The translations under genes and the position numbers were made by a program. A stretch of 64,000 nucleotides of DNA, taken from NCBI GenBank assembly GCA_037127255.1, contig JBANSL010000020.1:61825598-61889597 (forward strand). Direction: 5' to 3'. This document shows positions 45,178 to 58,129 of the stretch, piece by piece (position 1 is the first letter of the stretch; every line of letters begins with the position of its first letter). The notes under the pieces are model-generated. The model did no database searches, had not been told where the DNA came from, and worked only from the letters and a program-made list of their open reading frames with translations. This DNA comes from Persicaria tinctoria. Lineage: Eukaryota; Streptophyta; Magnoliopsida; Caryophyllales; Polygonaceae.

Positions 45178-47812
45178 TCACAGTTCTTCGGATTCGGCAT
45201 CTGTACTATCCGTCTTAATGGCCTTTTCCAAGTACTCCTCTTCTATAGTTTCCTTGAGGATGAAAAGCCGCTGGATAACAATGGGCGCAGCCATATGCTT
45301 CACTTCCCTTATTTCAGTATCTTCTTTGTTGAGGTTGTATGCGTCAAGCATGATCGTCACCCATTTGTGAAGCTCCTTTGGCGTGCTAGCTCCAACAGCA
45401 AGGATAAAGGCAAGTTTAGATCAGCTGATGGCATTTGTCAAATCTTGCTACACCAAGCAGGGTTAATTCATTGTGAAAATCGAAGGCTTAATCTTACGTG
45501 TAGAGGGCATCTGGGTCCTTGGCCTCGTGACCATCTCCTGGGGAAAACGCAGTAGCCATGGCCGAGAACCGTTCCTCGGGATCAGCGATGTTTAGCAAAT
45601 GCTTGAGCAGCTTGATTTCTTTGGGCGCAATGCTCCTAAGGCTGCTTTTTGTGGTTTTGTATAGTTGATACATTATATCTTTGACCTGCAATAGGAAAAC
45701 ATTCTTAAAAACGTATAAAATGATCCTACAATCTAGAGCAGAAATAAACGGAAATTTAATTTATACATTATAACACTTGAGGCTTGAGCTTCAGTAGAAA
45801 ATGTCTATGCCTTTTAAGCAGCAGAAATAAAGGTTCTTCCAGACACCATCTTAATGTAGCTCAGACATGAATATCATTAGAGGAAAATTGGGTAATCAAA
45901 ATACCTCGTTCTTCATCGTTTTAGACTCTTTAGCTGAGGCCCAGGCGCTGTTAATTAACAAAATAAGAGAAGAATCAAGTTCCTTTGCCTTAGCGAGACT
46001 TTTTATCTTATCACAGGCAGCATCAAGAGAAGGCGAGCTGAGGATGTCATTGAATTTGGCCTGGGCAGTATCAAATGTGTCAATAATCCCTAATGTGTTG
46101 TCATAAGCAGATACTGCAGATAAGCATCTAGTGCCAAGTCTGGCCATTGCTGTTCAAAAACAAACAAAGGACCAATGTGAGAGAGAACCAAATCCATGAT
46201 ATAGGTCATTTAATATTTTTATTGCCATAAACATTTTGTCCGACAAGTTCAGATAAGCCTCTAATAATCATGACTATAGTGTTATGGATATCCATGTTCT
46301 GGGGATGAGAGGATCAATATGAAAAGACCACATAAGAGTCGTTGATTTTGAGCCCCCAAAAAATATTACATGGCATAAGTCCAAACAATTTCTTTCACAA
46401 GCGGTAAAGGTTTTGGACTTCCTCAAAGAAGCAATAACAAAACTATAGGATCGTGGCCATTCTTCTAAATTACGGGTATATATAACTTTAACCACCAACG
46501 TAATCCATCTAGGCTTTGATGAAACCAATCCTACAAGCTGAGTACCAACTCGGACTCTAAGTAGTCACATTCTGAAAAAGATCTAGACAATGATATAATG
46601 ATAATTGATGAATTCATGCAACACTTGATGAAGCATTGCTAAATTTAATAACACTGGAAAATATTGCTAAATTGATTACCATCCTTGTCCTCCAAACTGT
46701 CACAAGTTTCTGAAAGTAGAGTGAGGTGACGGAAAAATTCCCCGCTGAAGTCTTTACGGCGCCTGGTAACAATGGCATTGATGTCAGTTGGACGGTCTTG
46801 TATTTCCTTCAAAAGATCGGTATGCGCTTCCATTTCTTCATCTATCTGCAATGGTTACTCTTAGTCAAATATAAACTGCAGATATTTCCCCAAGTGTAAC
46901 CCAAGCTAAAAACACACAACTGAAAGTTACGATATCAAACAAAGCAACCAACAAACAAACCCTAAGCATTCAATTTCACCTTAAAAGGCAAAAATCCAAC
47001 TTGAGCAAGATCTTAAAACTACAAAAACCTTTTTCACTTTTCTTCTCAAGTTGCTTAATTTTTGCTTGAGGACAGGATCAGTCTCCATTTCAGCACGCAT
47101 CCAACATCGGTTGTAGAACTTATCCCCATATTTCTTCCATTCCTCCCTAAAGATCAGGTACCTTCTCCAGTCTTTTGACCTGGTTTTCTCATTGAGGAAC
47201 AGATCAATCATCTTATCACAGAACTGGGTAATTGTATAACCATCATAGACTTGAACATCTGTTTCTTTTTCCACTGGGGTACCTCCCAATTCCCTTGATT
47301 TCATACCTAAATCCACCAAATTCAGAATTCAAAACTACTTTCACAGCTGAAAAGAGAAATTAGTGACAGATAATAACAACGGAAAACAAAAATTACTTGA
47401 ATCATCAGGCTCTTGAACCTCTACTTCTCCTTCCTCCAGTTGATTTAGCCCTAATCCGGTTGACTGGGCATCTTAAAACACCAAAATTTCAACAATTTGC
47501 CATCTATAAATGTTCATCAAGGAAACTCAAACAACAAAGTGACCCAAGAAAGAAACCCCCAAAATCTGCAGAATTCAAAAGAGTTGTTGACTTACTGGGT
47601 CTGAGACCGGAGAGGGCGTTGAATGGATTGAAATGCAGAGGCGCATTTGTGAGCTTGTGGCTCGCAAAAAAAGAACTGGCACGGAAAGTAGGGATTTTGC
47701 AAGGGAAATTTGGGGAAAGTGAGAGTAAGATATGGTTGGATATTGAAATCGAGGGTTTATGAGGAACGGGCAATTCCATTGCTCCCAAGCGGGCGAAGTT
47801 AGTGCTGTTCAT
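45178..47812 (-). CDS. Conserved chloroplast protein, At4g37920-like (seven exons)
   Basis: Exons on the minus strand: 47812-47596, 47471-47397, 47306-47029, 46845-46680, 46149-45905, 45685-45498, 45385-45178; they sum to 459 codons, giving 458 aa. The first 65-70 residues are rich in Ser, Pro and Leu with few acids, as in a plastid transit peptide. A second in-frame ATG lies 11 codons downstream. The mature part is helical and charged. It has ITQFCDKMIDLFL, FREEWKKYGDKFYNRCW, MARLGTRCLSAVSAYDN and KSSLRSIAPKEIKLLKHLL, which match my knowledge of the plant family of Arabidopsis At4g37920. That family is plastid-located, sometimes annotated endoribonuclease E-like, and its biochemical role is not established. 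It converges with TPS2: the stop codons are about 590 bases apart. Confidence 0.87.
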
Positions 47813-47819
47813 TCATTCA

Positions 47820-48514
47820 GAAAATTTCAGGGGTTTTTCGGAGGTTTTGAGACACGACATCAAATATCTCATTTTATTCATTTATATATAAATTCATTAA
47901 ATATGTTCAAATGAAATATATTTAAATCCGTCTCAAAATAGTTATTGTTTTACTTACATGTTTTTTAAAAACGATAAAAACTATATAAAATATCAATTAT
48001 GAATTATTTTATTAATTTACAAAAATAATTTCACTTAATATAATTATAAAAAAAATTATTTAAAAACTTAATATTTTATAGAGTTTTTAACTTTTTAAAA
48101 AATAAGGTAAAATGTCAAATAATAAGTTTTGAGAGGCAGAGGAAGTATGTTTTTTCTTAGCATTTTATGAGTGGTGAAAAGTTTTAAATATTGAATTACT
48201 AACGTGTTATAAAAAAAAAAGTAAAATACTAACAAAATATAGATAATGTTCGATCAAATAATTTCTTATAGAACAGATTATATTGTATAAAGTGAGTTGC
48301 TAGTGGTTTATTGATCAAAATAAAATCACCACAACACGACACTTATTGATCAAATTCAAAGGTGGAGGGCACCGTTTGATATATGATGATGATGATGATG
48401 ATCTCTTTGAACACACAAAATCAGTTTCCAACATCTCTCACTGCATTGCAAACACATCAAAACTGATAAGCAACACACATAAAAACTAAGGCATAGATGA
48501 TCATGAAAGGTGCA
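47820..48514. other. Intergenic
   Basis: Contains the promoter of the chloroplast-protein gene at its left edge, AT-rich DNA, and a short (GAT)n run near 48383-48401. No gene is seen. Confidence 0.5.
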
Positions 48515-49000
48515 TTAGAGCTCAGAAGAAGAAGCTTGGTGGAATGAACGATGGAATCGCCATATGAAGCGTACTCGCTTGCCTGAAATCAGATCGAATA
48601 AAACAAGTTTAATCTTCGGATCATGTTGCTAAACACAAAATCAAGATTTGAGGGTTTATGACATACTTGATCCCTCTAGCATTGCATTCGTTGAAACACT
48701 AGCTATGTGTGCTGACGAAGTGCTTGCCTTCGTCCGCGTCACCTGAGCTTCCAATTGACCCTCCATTCTCCCTAAAGCCTCAAGGCTTATGTTAGTAGTA
48801 TCTTCTGATATGGTGGAGAGCGAAGGCTCCCACTCCGACTGCAACGAGGACTTGGACCTTTCCATCCTTCCGCGCTGTTGAGTTCTTCGGTTTCCTCTCC
48901 TCCTTTCATGGTAAGCTTGGATCGTCGTACAAGGCAGTGGCTGTGGCTGTGGGCATTTCTCCGGTGTGCAACACCACACTGCACCCAGTTGAAACTTCAT
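48515..49000 (-). CDS. Small hypothetical protein, two exons
   Basis: A minus-strand frame starts at 49000 and reads 111 codons to a good GTATGT donor (exon 1, 49000-48667). A TTCAG acceptor then allows a second exon (48582-48515), giving 133 aa. Without splicing the frame stops at 48656 with 114 aa. The protein is hydrophilic, with a basic RRRGNRRTQQRGR patch (residues 33-45) and a Ser/Thr-rich acidic middle (SEWEPSLSTISEDTTN). No domain is recognised. Codon use and the tidy splice sites favour a real gene, but a chance frame is not excluded. Confidence 0.45.
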
Positions 49001-49060
49001 GGAATCCCCTCTCCTGCTAGCTTAACTCAACTCTTCAAATCATTCAAGGAGCAACATTAA

Positions 49061-50265
49061 ATTCGGGATCCACTTTTTTAACACAAAAGCTAAGTCACTG
49101 TGTATCCTTATACGTTATAAATAATTGGGATGCACCATAATGTGGTGTTTGACAATGATTTAAGGGTTGATGATTGGATGGTGGTCATTTTGTGGTTTAT
49201 GTCAATAAACGTGGGCATAAACCTGCATTAGAAGGTAGTTTGCTTTTGATTCATCAATGACATAACATATTACCAAATCAGTATAAACAAAACATATAAT
49301 TTCCAATCACATGGAAAGGCAAAAAAGGCAGTACAATTTGAAATTGGGATTTATTGTTTTTAGGGATTCAATGCAAAAATGATGCAAGGTGGTGATTGGT
49401 ATAGTGTAGAGGACTGTAAAGGGATAGAAAACACTTACTGTTCTTACCAAAACTCCCACTTCAGAGCCACCTTATTTGCCATGGATTTTAATTACAGCTG
49501 CTATTAGCAGTGGATTTTAATTACAGCTGCTATTAGGAACCATAGGTTGAGATTACAAGCTTCATATTAGCTTATATGTGACTATGTGAGGGAAGAAAAA
49601 GGCGGAGGATAGGCAAAATATTCAACTATGTGGTGCATTACAGCTTCATAAGTAGGCCCTGTTAGTTGAATGGAGCATGAAAGTGGAATCTCCAATGTCC
49701 TCAACCTCAACCAAGGGAAAAAAGAAACATTCTCGCCTGAAAGCTATTGCAAAATGTCGAGATTTTGATGACGTAAATTAAGGGATGTGTCTTAGTGGAG
49801 TATGAAACCTAGGTTGTTGGTGAAAATTGATGGTTGTTAGGGTGACTGTCACAACAATCTCATATACTTTCAACCGCTTAGCTATAGAAAACACGTTATG
49901 ATATAGTTTTCTCAACATTAAGTTGTTGACGGTTAGTCATGATCATTTGGTTATATAGTTTCTTAGCATTGAGTGATCATTAGTTTACAGTTAAAGTGAT
50001 TAAATTGTTTTAAAATAGTAATAAACTGTAATTCATTAAACTTATTCAAAATTTTGTGATTTATATGCAAAGGGTTTCCGACGGATCAAGGTAAGATTTG
50101 ACAATCAATTAGATGGATGAGCTTCAAATTTAATTATTAAAGTTAGGTCTATGATTTTTTTATATATATAAAGTAAAAATTCGAGATCAAACATACTTTA
50201 TTTTCAAGAGACTGGTAAAACCGATATATCAAAACACAGTCACATACCAATACAACTAGTTCATG
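49061..50265. other. Intergenic, nothing recognised
   Basis: Unique-looking DNA with one small duplication (ggattttaattacagctgctatta, twice at about 49481-49536). No gene or clear element. Confidence 0.5.
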
Positions 50266-50267
50266 TA

Positions 50268-50450
50268 TGAGTTTAAACGAGTTGTATAGCGGGCAAGCGA
50301 ACCGAGTTGCTCACTGTTTAGCGGGGCTTCACCCTGAGCACAATTTTATTTTCGACTCAGATTTTCAGTTACCTGTAAGCGGTGCTACGCTGTTGTTGGA
50401 TGATTTAAACCGATGATTAATGATTTTTGAGTTGTTCTCCAAAAAAAAAA
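50268..50450 (+). mobile_element. 3' end of a 5'-truncated LINE
   Basis: A short frame reads GQANRVAHCLAGLHPEHNFI and on to a stop at 50414-50416. This is the extreme C-terminus of a plant LINE RNase H (the family pattern is A/GNRVAHxLA). A brief tail and ten A (50441-50450) follow. Nothing upstream of the last 40 or so codons is kept. Confidence 0.75.
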
Positions 50451-50452
50451 TG

Positions 50453-50678
50453 TGTGTTTGGATTCCATTGTATTTTCATTATAATGCAATTATTTTACCT
50501 CGTTTTATGTGTCTCTTTGATTGTAAAAATAAAAATCTCGTAAAAACTAAGGTAAAATCGTAATTTAATCAAATAATCACATAAATCGAGATTAAAATAA
50601 TTGTATTTTAATTAATATATCGTGAAATACAAAAATATTATAATTTAAACCCCTTAAAATTTTTATTAACCAAACACC
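50453..50678. mobile_element. MITE with GTGTTTGG/CCAAACAC ends, copy 2
   Basis: Same ends and internal order as 4423-4662. It lies directly after the LINE poly(A). Confidence 0.6.
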
Positions 50679-51029
50679 ACCTTATCATTTTGCATTATAA
50701 ACAAAATGCATTTGGACACTGAATTTTCTTAAATACGCTGTCGTTTCGTTGGTAAAAGATTGAAATCAAGTAATCGACCTCCCTCGTGTTTTTTCCCAGT
50801 ATCCCGAATTCCCCGATCGTCTTGAAGTTCAACCTCTCCGGCCCCGAGGATTCAAGATCGGTGGAGACGGTTGACTTGCAGAAGAATCTGCATCGAGACA
50901 TCGATCAGATCAGCATATTATGAAATAAAGGGGGTCTCAATTGAAAGCTACGATTTACCAGTTGCTTTCCCCTAATTTTCCCCTTCCTACAAGTGAGTTT
51001 CTTTCTTCGATTTCCCTGCGACAGTTCGA

Positions 51030-54000
51030 ATGTTAGAGAAACTAGGGTTACCGGCTAAGCCCTCTCTTCGAGGTAACAGCTGGGTGGTTGATGCCTCTCA
51101 TTGCCAGGGTTGTTCCTCTCAGTTTACATTCATCAATCGCAAGGTACTTTTCTTTATTTCTCTTCAAATCTGCCCCTTTTTATTTATTTTAATTTAATGT
51201 TTTCTTTGCAATCGAAGCTTAATTCAGATCGCTCATCTCTCTGCATCGATTCTTTGAATAGAGCCCTAATTTGTTCAATTTCAGCAAGCATGTAAGGTCC
51301 GAGTTAATTAGGGGTAATACTTTAGGTTTGGACAGAATCATGATTAGACTAGAGAAGTTCGATTTTCAGATTTGATTTGTAGGATAAGAACTTAGAAGCT
51401 CCTACTTGTCTGTATGTTGGGGATTGAATCTTCCTTCACTTTGCCAACTGTGTTCTGTGTGTGTTCATAACGGGAAATGCAACTACATTCTGAAAGCAAA
51501 AATGCCTTCTATTGCAGCACCACTGTCAACGATGTGGGGGGTTGTTTTGCGCTAGATGCACACAGCAGAAGATGCTATTAAGGGGACAAGGTGATTCTCC
51601 GGTGCGTATTTGCGATCCCTGTAAGAAGCAAGAGGAAGCTGCACGCCATGAGATGCGATATGGCCACAAGAACCGAGCTGGAAAAGGTACGTTATCCTAA
51701 TGTCCATCTGCTTCCATGGTTATGGCAAGCCTTTTATTAGACTGTTGCTTCCTTGTTTTGGTTCTGTCATAGTGTTTTTGGCTAATAGTGAGTTATTACC
51801 CAGCTAATTCAAAAGTGGCATCGAGAAGTACAGATGAGGTTCTGCAGGAGCTTTTAGGTGGTGATGGTAAAGGTGCTTCGAGTAGTGAAGAAGTTACCGT
51901 GCACCGTGGAGAGAGTGTGAGAAGTGTGGATGGCGATGACTTGTCTGCAGTTCATGATGAATTATCGTCTTATAGTCCTGAGGAGTTGCGCCAACAAGCC
52001 TTGGAGGAAAGGAACAAACATAAGACACTTAAAGGGCAGGGGAAAAACTCTGAAGCTCTAAAAGCCTTCAAGAGGGCAAAGGAACTTGAGAGGCAAGCAG
52101 CAGCCGTGGAGTTGCAGCTGAGGAAAAATCGGAAGAGGGCATTGGCTTCGTCTAGTAGTAGTAATAGTATCGGGTTGCCCCAGAATAATGAGGATAGTCC
52201 CCCGGAAGTGATTGAAAAAGGTAAGCATTCAGTACGGAAGGGTAAAGAGAAGGACGATCTCAATGATGAGCTAAAAGCACTGGGATGGTCTGAGCCAGAT
52301 CTCCATGAAGCCGAAAAAAAGCCAGCTCCTACAACCGTAGAAAGCGAGCTTTTCAGTCTTATGGGAGAAGTTTCTGAAAAAACTGGACATAAGAAGGCTG
52401 CTGGGGCTGTAGACAAAACGGAGGTTCTTGTCCTTAAGAAGAAGGCACTCATGCTTAAGCGTGAGGGAAAACTTGCTGAGGCCAAAGAAGAGCTGAAGAA
52501 GGCTAAAATTCTCGAAAAGAAACTTGAGGAGCAAGAGTTCTTGGCCGATGCTGATGAATCCGATGATGAAATATCTGCTATGATTCGGAGTATGGATGAT
52601 GATGAGGATGATAATCTGCCAATGGAATATCAGCTGGACTCGGGATTTGACTTTGATAACCTTGCAGTTGATGCTGGTGACCTTGGTATTGGAAGTACAC
52701 TTGAAGTCACAGATGATGACATGTATGATCCAGAACTAGCTGCAACCCTGAGGTCGCTTGGATGGGAAGAAGAGCCTGATCAACCCATCAAGGTCACATC
52801 CCAGCCATTACCAGTTGACAAGGAGCGACTTGAGCAGGAGGTTCTCAGTTTGAAAAAGGAGGCGCTGCGGCAAAAACAATCTGGTAATGTTGTTGAGGCA
52901 ATGTCATTCCTGAAAAAGGCAAAGCTTCTTGAGAAGGACCTTCAAGGGTTTGAGTCTCACAACTTGGGTCTGCCAGGAAAAGAACCTGAGTTGGATGTCG
53001 TGGAGCCTAGAAGTGTGCAAGAACGAACCAACCCACCCAGACAAGCTCCCAAGAGTAGATTAATGATACAAAAGGAACTTCTGGCACTGAAAAAGAAGGC
53101 TCTTGCTCTAAGAAGAGAAGGAAAGGTAGATGAAGCTGAAGAAGAGCTTAAGAAAGGGAAGATTCTGGAGGAACAGCTTGAGAGCCTGGATAATGCTCCA
53201 AAAGCGAAGGCAACAACTTCTGAACCATTACATGAAGCCTCGCAACTGTCAAATCGACAGCTTGATATTTCTACTGAAATGCCTTCCTTTGATGTGGGAG
53301 AAAGTGACATAACAGATCAAGATTTGCATGATCCAACTTATCTGTCACTTCTCAAGAATATGGGTTGGCAAGATGAAGATCATGAAGCTACAATGCCTCC
53401 GCCCAAGCCCGTTGAAAGAAATGATCCCCCAGCTCCACAGAGTGGTCATGAAGTTGGAAAGAAAAGAACTAAAGGTGAAATCCAGAGGGAACTCTTGGGG
53501 CTCAAAAGGAAGGCTATGGCATTGAGGCGTCAAGGACAGTCTTCCGAGGCCGAAGAAGTTCTTGAAACAGCAAAGGTGTTGGAGTCGAAGTTGGCAGAGA
53601 TGGAAGCTGCAGTGAAAGAAGAGCCAGCTGAGCTTGCTGAGCATGTGACTGAGGTGAAAATGACAAAAGATGAAGTGATACCCGTTGAAGATAAAAATGT
53701 TAAACCTGCTTTTGAGAGTCCACCTGAAGTCAGAGATGTTCCCGAAAAGAGAACAGAATCAGTGTCTTCCGCAGGTGCGGAGGCTACTTCGAGTCTGAAT
53801 GGGTCTATTGATCCTCCAAGTTCACCTCAGCAGGTGATCCTCAGTCATAAAAGGAAAGCACTTGTCCTTAAAAGAGAAGGGAAGTTGGCAGAAGCTCGCG
53901 AGGAACTTAGGAAGGCAAAGCTATTAGAGAAATCATTGGGGGAAGAAAAATCCCAAGATGTTCCTAATCCTAGCACTGTAGAAGTCGCTACTCCATCAGC

Positions 54001-54559
54001 GTCTTCCATTGTCCACGAAGAGCTTAGCCCCCCACCAAAGGCCGCACCTAAACCCATGTCCAGCAACGAACGGTTTAAGCTGCAAAGGGAGTGCCTCAAC
54101 CACAAACGCAGTGCTTTGAAGCTCCGTAGAGAAGGCCGCACTGAAGAAGCAGATGCTGAGCTTGAGATAGCCAAGACCCTCGAAGCTCGGCTGGAGGAAG
54201 CCAGTGGGCACAGTCCAGGAGAGTCCTCCAAAGAAGAAGGCCCAGCTGCTGACTTAGGCATTGATGGTCTGCTAGACCCTCAAATTTTATCCGCTTTGAA
54301 AGCAATCGGTCTGCAAGACATTGGTCCTACACCCGCCCCGCCTCCAAGTAAAACTCAGCCAGTTCAGCCACTAGTTGCAGCATCTCCACACAAGGGTGAT
54401 GGAAGCTCCAACCCAGAAAGGATCCAATTGGAAGCAGAGATCAAGGCAGAGAAAGTAAAGGCGCTGAGCCTCAAACGGGCAGGAAACCAAGCCGAAGCAC
54501 TGGATGCTCTGCGCAGGGCCAAGCAGCTGGAAAAGAAACTCACAGCACTACCTTCCTAG
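51030..54559 (+). CDS. FYVE zinc-finger protein with eight DM14-like repeats (three exons)
   Basis: Exons 51030-51143, 51518-51686, 51789-54559; 1017 aa. Residues 18-73 form a FYVE domain with WVVD, RKHHCQRCG and VRIC and eight zinc-binding Cys/His positions. FYVE domains bind phosphatidylinositol 3-phosphate on endosomes. The rest is charged and helical. It has eight helical-hairpin repeats at about 160-199, 307-347, 441-482, 521-562, 659-700, 777-816, 858-900 and 975-1017, with consensus LKxKALxLKREGKxxEAxEEL then KAKxLEKxL. These resemble the DM14 repeats of CC2D1/Lgd proteins, which contact ESCRT-III. Four copies of a DPxLxxLKxLGW-like motif lie between repeats. The architecture fits plant FYVE proteins like At1g61690. 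The endosomal role is inferred from the domains. Confidence 0.9.
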
Positions 54560-56300
54560 GCCCCAAGTTCGCTGTGTCATAAACTCATATGAGTCCTGGG
54601 TATCGACAATACGATTCATGTACTCGTTCTCATCGCTCGAGAACGGTCTGTTAAGATTACCGATGTCGTTGCACGGGTTTTGATTCGGGATCTTGTAAAT
54701 TCCCTACACATGATTTCATTCGAGTTGAAGATGTATTTTCGCCTATCGATTACTATTATACCAGATTGTGTATGACAAACTATTTCATGTGCAGCGGATG
54801 GGACTTGTTCTGTTTAAGCTTTGTTGATTTCAATTTGATTCTACATGAAATCACTCATAAAGACAATTGGGTTTCGAAGTGAAGTGTACCCATTGCGGTG
54901 GGTACGTTGTCGTTATAGATGATCCACCGTAAATTGATGTGATAGATTGCCATGAGTAGCTGAGTCACCGTGCTTGCTACAGCGGTTAACGTTGTATTCA
55001 TTAAAAATTAGCAGTGTATGTAGATTTTCCACTGTATGATCTGTCTTCTTCCGAAATTTGAACACAACTCAAAGGTGAACTAAAAATAGAGAGAATATAA
55101 GTGCAAATCGAACGAAAAAAGGTATGACATTTCCTCACAGGCGGTCGTAGTCGAAGATACAAAGTATCGGAATGGAGCAATTGGAGATTGATTTGGTAAC
55201 TGAGAATGTTCCAGCGAGGCAAATTCAGATTTCAGAGTGTCAACATCTTTGTTCGTTGGGGCATTTCGTCGAACAGATTGCGTGCACTTAGCCAAGCGCC
55301 CGATGTGAACGCGAAATTCCTTTTAACTAACCTCGTTCGCCGATCGCTAGTCGCTACCACTGGAATTTCAACGGGTGGGGTCATTTTGGTTCTCCATTGA
55401 CTTATCTGCTCGACGTGTTGTATGAGTTGACTTGGTGTTTTTTTATCTTTGTTGATTTGTGTTAATGACTTATCGTTTATTGTTTGTATAGACGGTTTTT
55501 CATATGCCGACTTCATCAACCAGTCAGTTTTAAATTTGTCTCAACTCGAATTTTTATCTAATTAAAAAAAAATTAGTGTTTTTTTTTTAAGTTTTAGGTA
55601 AAGGAGTTTAAAAAGAGTAATTAATTATAAAAGCAGCTTAGCTTGATCAATACCTTGAGACATGAGTTCAAACTTCAAATCCTTAAACCTCACTTTTTTA
55701 TATTTTGTTCTTCTACTAAAAATATTTAATTAAATAACAAATTTAAGAATTTTTTAAATATATTTAAACAAAAATATTCTTTTTAATTATATATATATCT
55801 CATTTTTTGAATTTTTTTTCTACTAAAAATAACTATTTATATCTTAAATTTTCATATATTTAAACAAAAAAAAAACTTTTCATATATAGACGCAAAAAAA
55901 AAAAAAATCCGAAAATTATTTAACCACACTAATTTTTTTCTAGACTCCAGAGAGAGCAGAAGATAAATGCAAACCGAGACCCAAGTAGGGTACTAGGGTT
56001 TGGTAATATATTAGTATCCTGTGTCGAAATATATCATTTACTATTTATATATATTTTTTAAAATGGTAAAAATTATATAAAAGTTATTTTTCTTAAAAAT
56101 AATACTCTGTAACTTGATAATTATTATTCTAATTTTTTATATAAAAAAATAATATTTTATATAGTTATTCTCGTGATAAAAAAAAATGTACATAAATATT
56201 AAATAACATCAGTATAGACAAAAAAAAACTCTATCTTATAAAAATGTGACAAAGGATTGCTTTGTGTTATCTATCTTAAATGTTTTTAAAAAAAAAGATA
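54560..56300. other. 3' flank of the FYVE gene and AT-rich intergenic DNA
   Basis: The 3' untranslated region probably ends near 54770. At 55080-55520 there are short frames on both strands without a domain I can defend. A weak tRNA-like word pair occurs at about 55630-55680. From 55560 on the DNA is A/T homopolymer-rich. Confidence 0.45.
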
Positions 56301-56304
56301 TAGG

Positions 56305-56675
56305 GTATGTATGGCTACAAAAAAAAACAGTTAAAAAAATAAGTCGAATCAGCTGTTTATTTTTTTAACCTGTTAAAAAGGTGTATGGAACTATGGACAC
56401 CCAAAAACTCATATAAATAGTTAAAATTATGTGTTAAAAAAAAGTTGTTGGAGGAAGCTTATTTGGAGTTTATGTGGTTTATTTAATTTGCAAATACCAT
56501 AATACCTCTAATAATAACAAAATAAACTATACTTTTTACAAATAAACTGTTTTTCACCCTATGCGGAGTTTATATTTTTTCATAAATTTTTAACTACTTT
56601 TACCAACAGTTTATAAATTTTACCCTGTTTATAATTTTAGTCAGTTTATTAACTCCGTCTCATACGAACCCATAT
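56305..56675. mobile_element. Non-autonomous DNA element, GTTCGTATG-end family, copy 2
   Basis: Runs from gggtatgtatgg to catacgaaccc. The right half (ttaactacttttaccaacag ... gtcagtttattaac) is nearly identical to 62980-63063 and to the inverse of 5770-5860. Confidence 0.6.
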
Positions 56676-56967
56676 TTATGAAGCAAAATTAACAATTTTT
56701 CATCATTATTATTCCTTATTGCCAAAAATAGAAGTTAGGTAATGAAAAAACACTAGTCAGTATCGTATTAATAATCCAAGTTCGTGGTTGTTGTAATATT
56801 GGATATTATTCATATGATACTAAATTTGACTAAATTTCAATCGATAAAAAATATTCTCGTCTGAATTATCTGTTATCGATTATATTCATTTCCCTGTTTT
56901 CACTAAAAAAATCTTTAAAAAATTATTCTTTTAATCTATTTATTAATTATAATTTATTTTAAATTTT

Positions 56968-57075
56968 TTTTTTTAGTTTTTACTAAGAAGTAGATCGACG
57001 AAGCGATCTTGAAATCATCAAAAGATGGCTTGATAACCCTACGCAGAGAGTCGCCAGTAATAGGAAAAAAAAAAA
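56968..57075 (-). mobile_element. Short copy of the 3' tail of the 991-2318 retroelement
   Basis: The inverse of 56985-57061 matches the tail at 2226-2310 (actggcgac, gcgtagggtt, agatcgctt, tcgatctacttctt), with a poly(A) read on the minus strand. It is a strongly 5'-truncated insertion of the same family. Confidence 0.7.
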
Positions 57076-58030
57076 AAAAACACTCTACCCTAAACCTAAG
57101 ATTATTTTTCTTTTTAGTTGAAGTTTGTGAGAGGTAAAAGATTTGAGGGATAGGAATAGGGGATTGAACATATTAGAAGAAATGGGATTTAAAGCCCACA
57201 AATTTCAAATAAAAACAGGATTTTCTTATATTTAAATTCAAATGCCATTTATAGTTATTAGTTGTGAGAAAAGTACTACACTCGACTTAAAATATAAGTC
57301 ATTTTACTTTTTAATACGCTTTTTAATATGTTAAACTCTAAATTAAAAAAAAATCTAAATTTATAAAATAATTTCAAATTTATTAATAATTAATTTTAAT
57401 TTTTTTTAAAAAAACTTGATATTTTATAGAATTTTTAACCCATTAGAAAATCAGTCTTACGAATTGATTAATTTAGTAAATCACGTAACTAGCATTTTCA
57501 GTATTTAACATTTATTGAACAGCATTTTTTGATAAACCTCATCGAACTTAAATTGCTTTCATTTATTGAACAACATGATTACAACATATATCCAATTGCT
57601 TTCATTTTTCATCTACCATAACCATTTTTCATCGAACTAAATTTAGAAAGATCTCATAAATTTTAAAACAAAATTTTATTTGTGTAATCGCATGCCACAA
57701 AATGTTTATCCACCATGCCGACGATTAGCAAGACCGTTAGATCGTTAGCTTAATCTCCAAAATAATTAGGAATGAACAATTACGTTTGTATTTTTGATAG
57801 AGAAAGGTAATGATTACCTTAATAAATCTAGTTCATATAATTTAAATTAAGATTCATTAGTTATTATTTTAACCATTATCCTCCTTCCTCTATTCTTCAC
57901 ATAAAATTTGTTATATTTCTCCACATTTCATACCCAGGAGCAGAACCTCTTTAGAGTTAGAGGTGACAGTCGCCCTCCCCCAATCAAAAACAAAATTTAA
58001 TATATATATTCCTCTCGTCGATAGCTTCGA
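57076..58030. other. AT-rich intergenic DNA
   Basis: No gene or element recognised. Confidence 0.5.
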
Positions 58031-58129
58031 TTTGATATAGGGGCAGTTACTATACAGACCATATTTTTTGCCTATATTAGGAAATTGTCCCCCACCCTCT
58101 CCATATTAGCAAAATGTCCACCCTAAAAT

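Noticed and set aside
55080..55519. Minus-strand frames with a pentatricopeptide-like phrase (ARNLFDEMPQR)
   Set aside because: Only one short phrase fits; no second repeat or helix pattern follows and the frame is broken, so the match may be chance.
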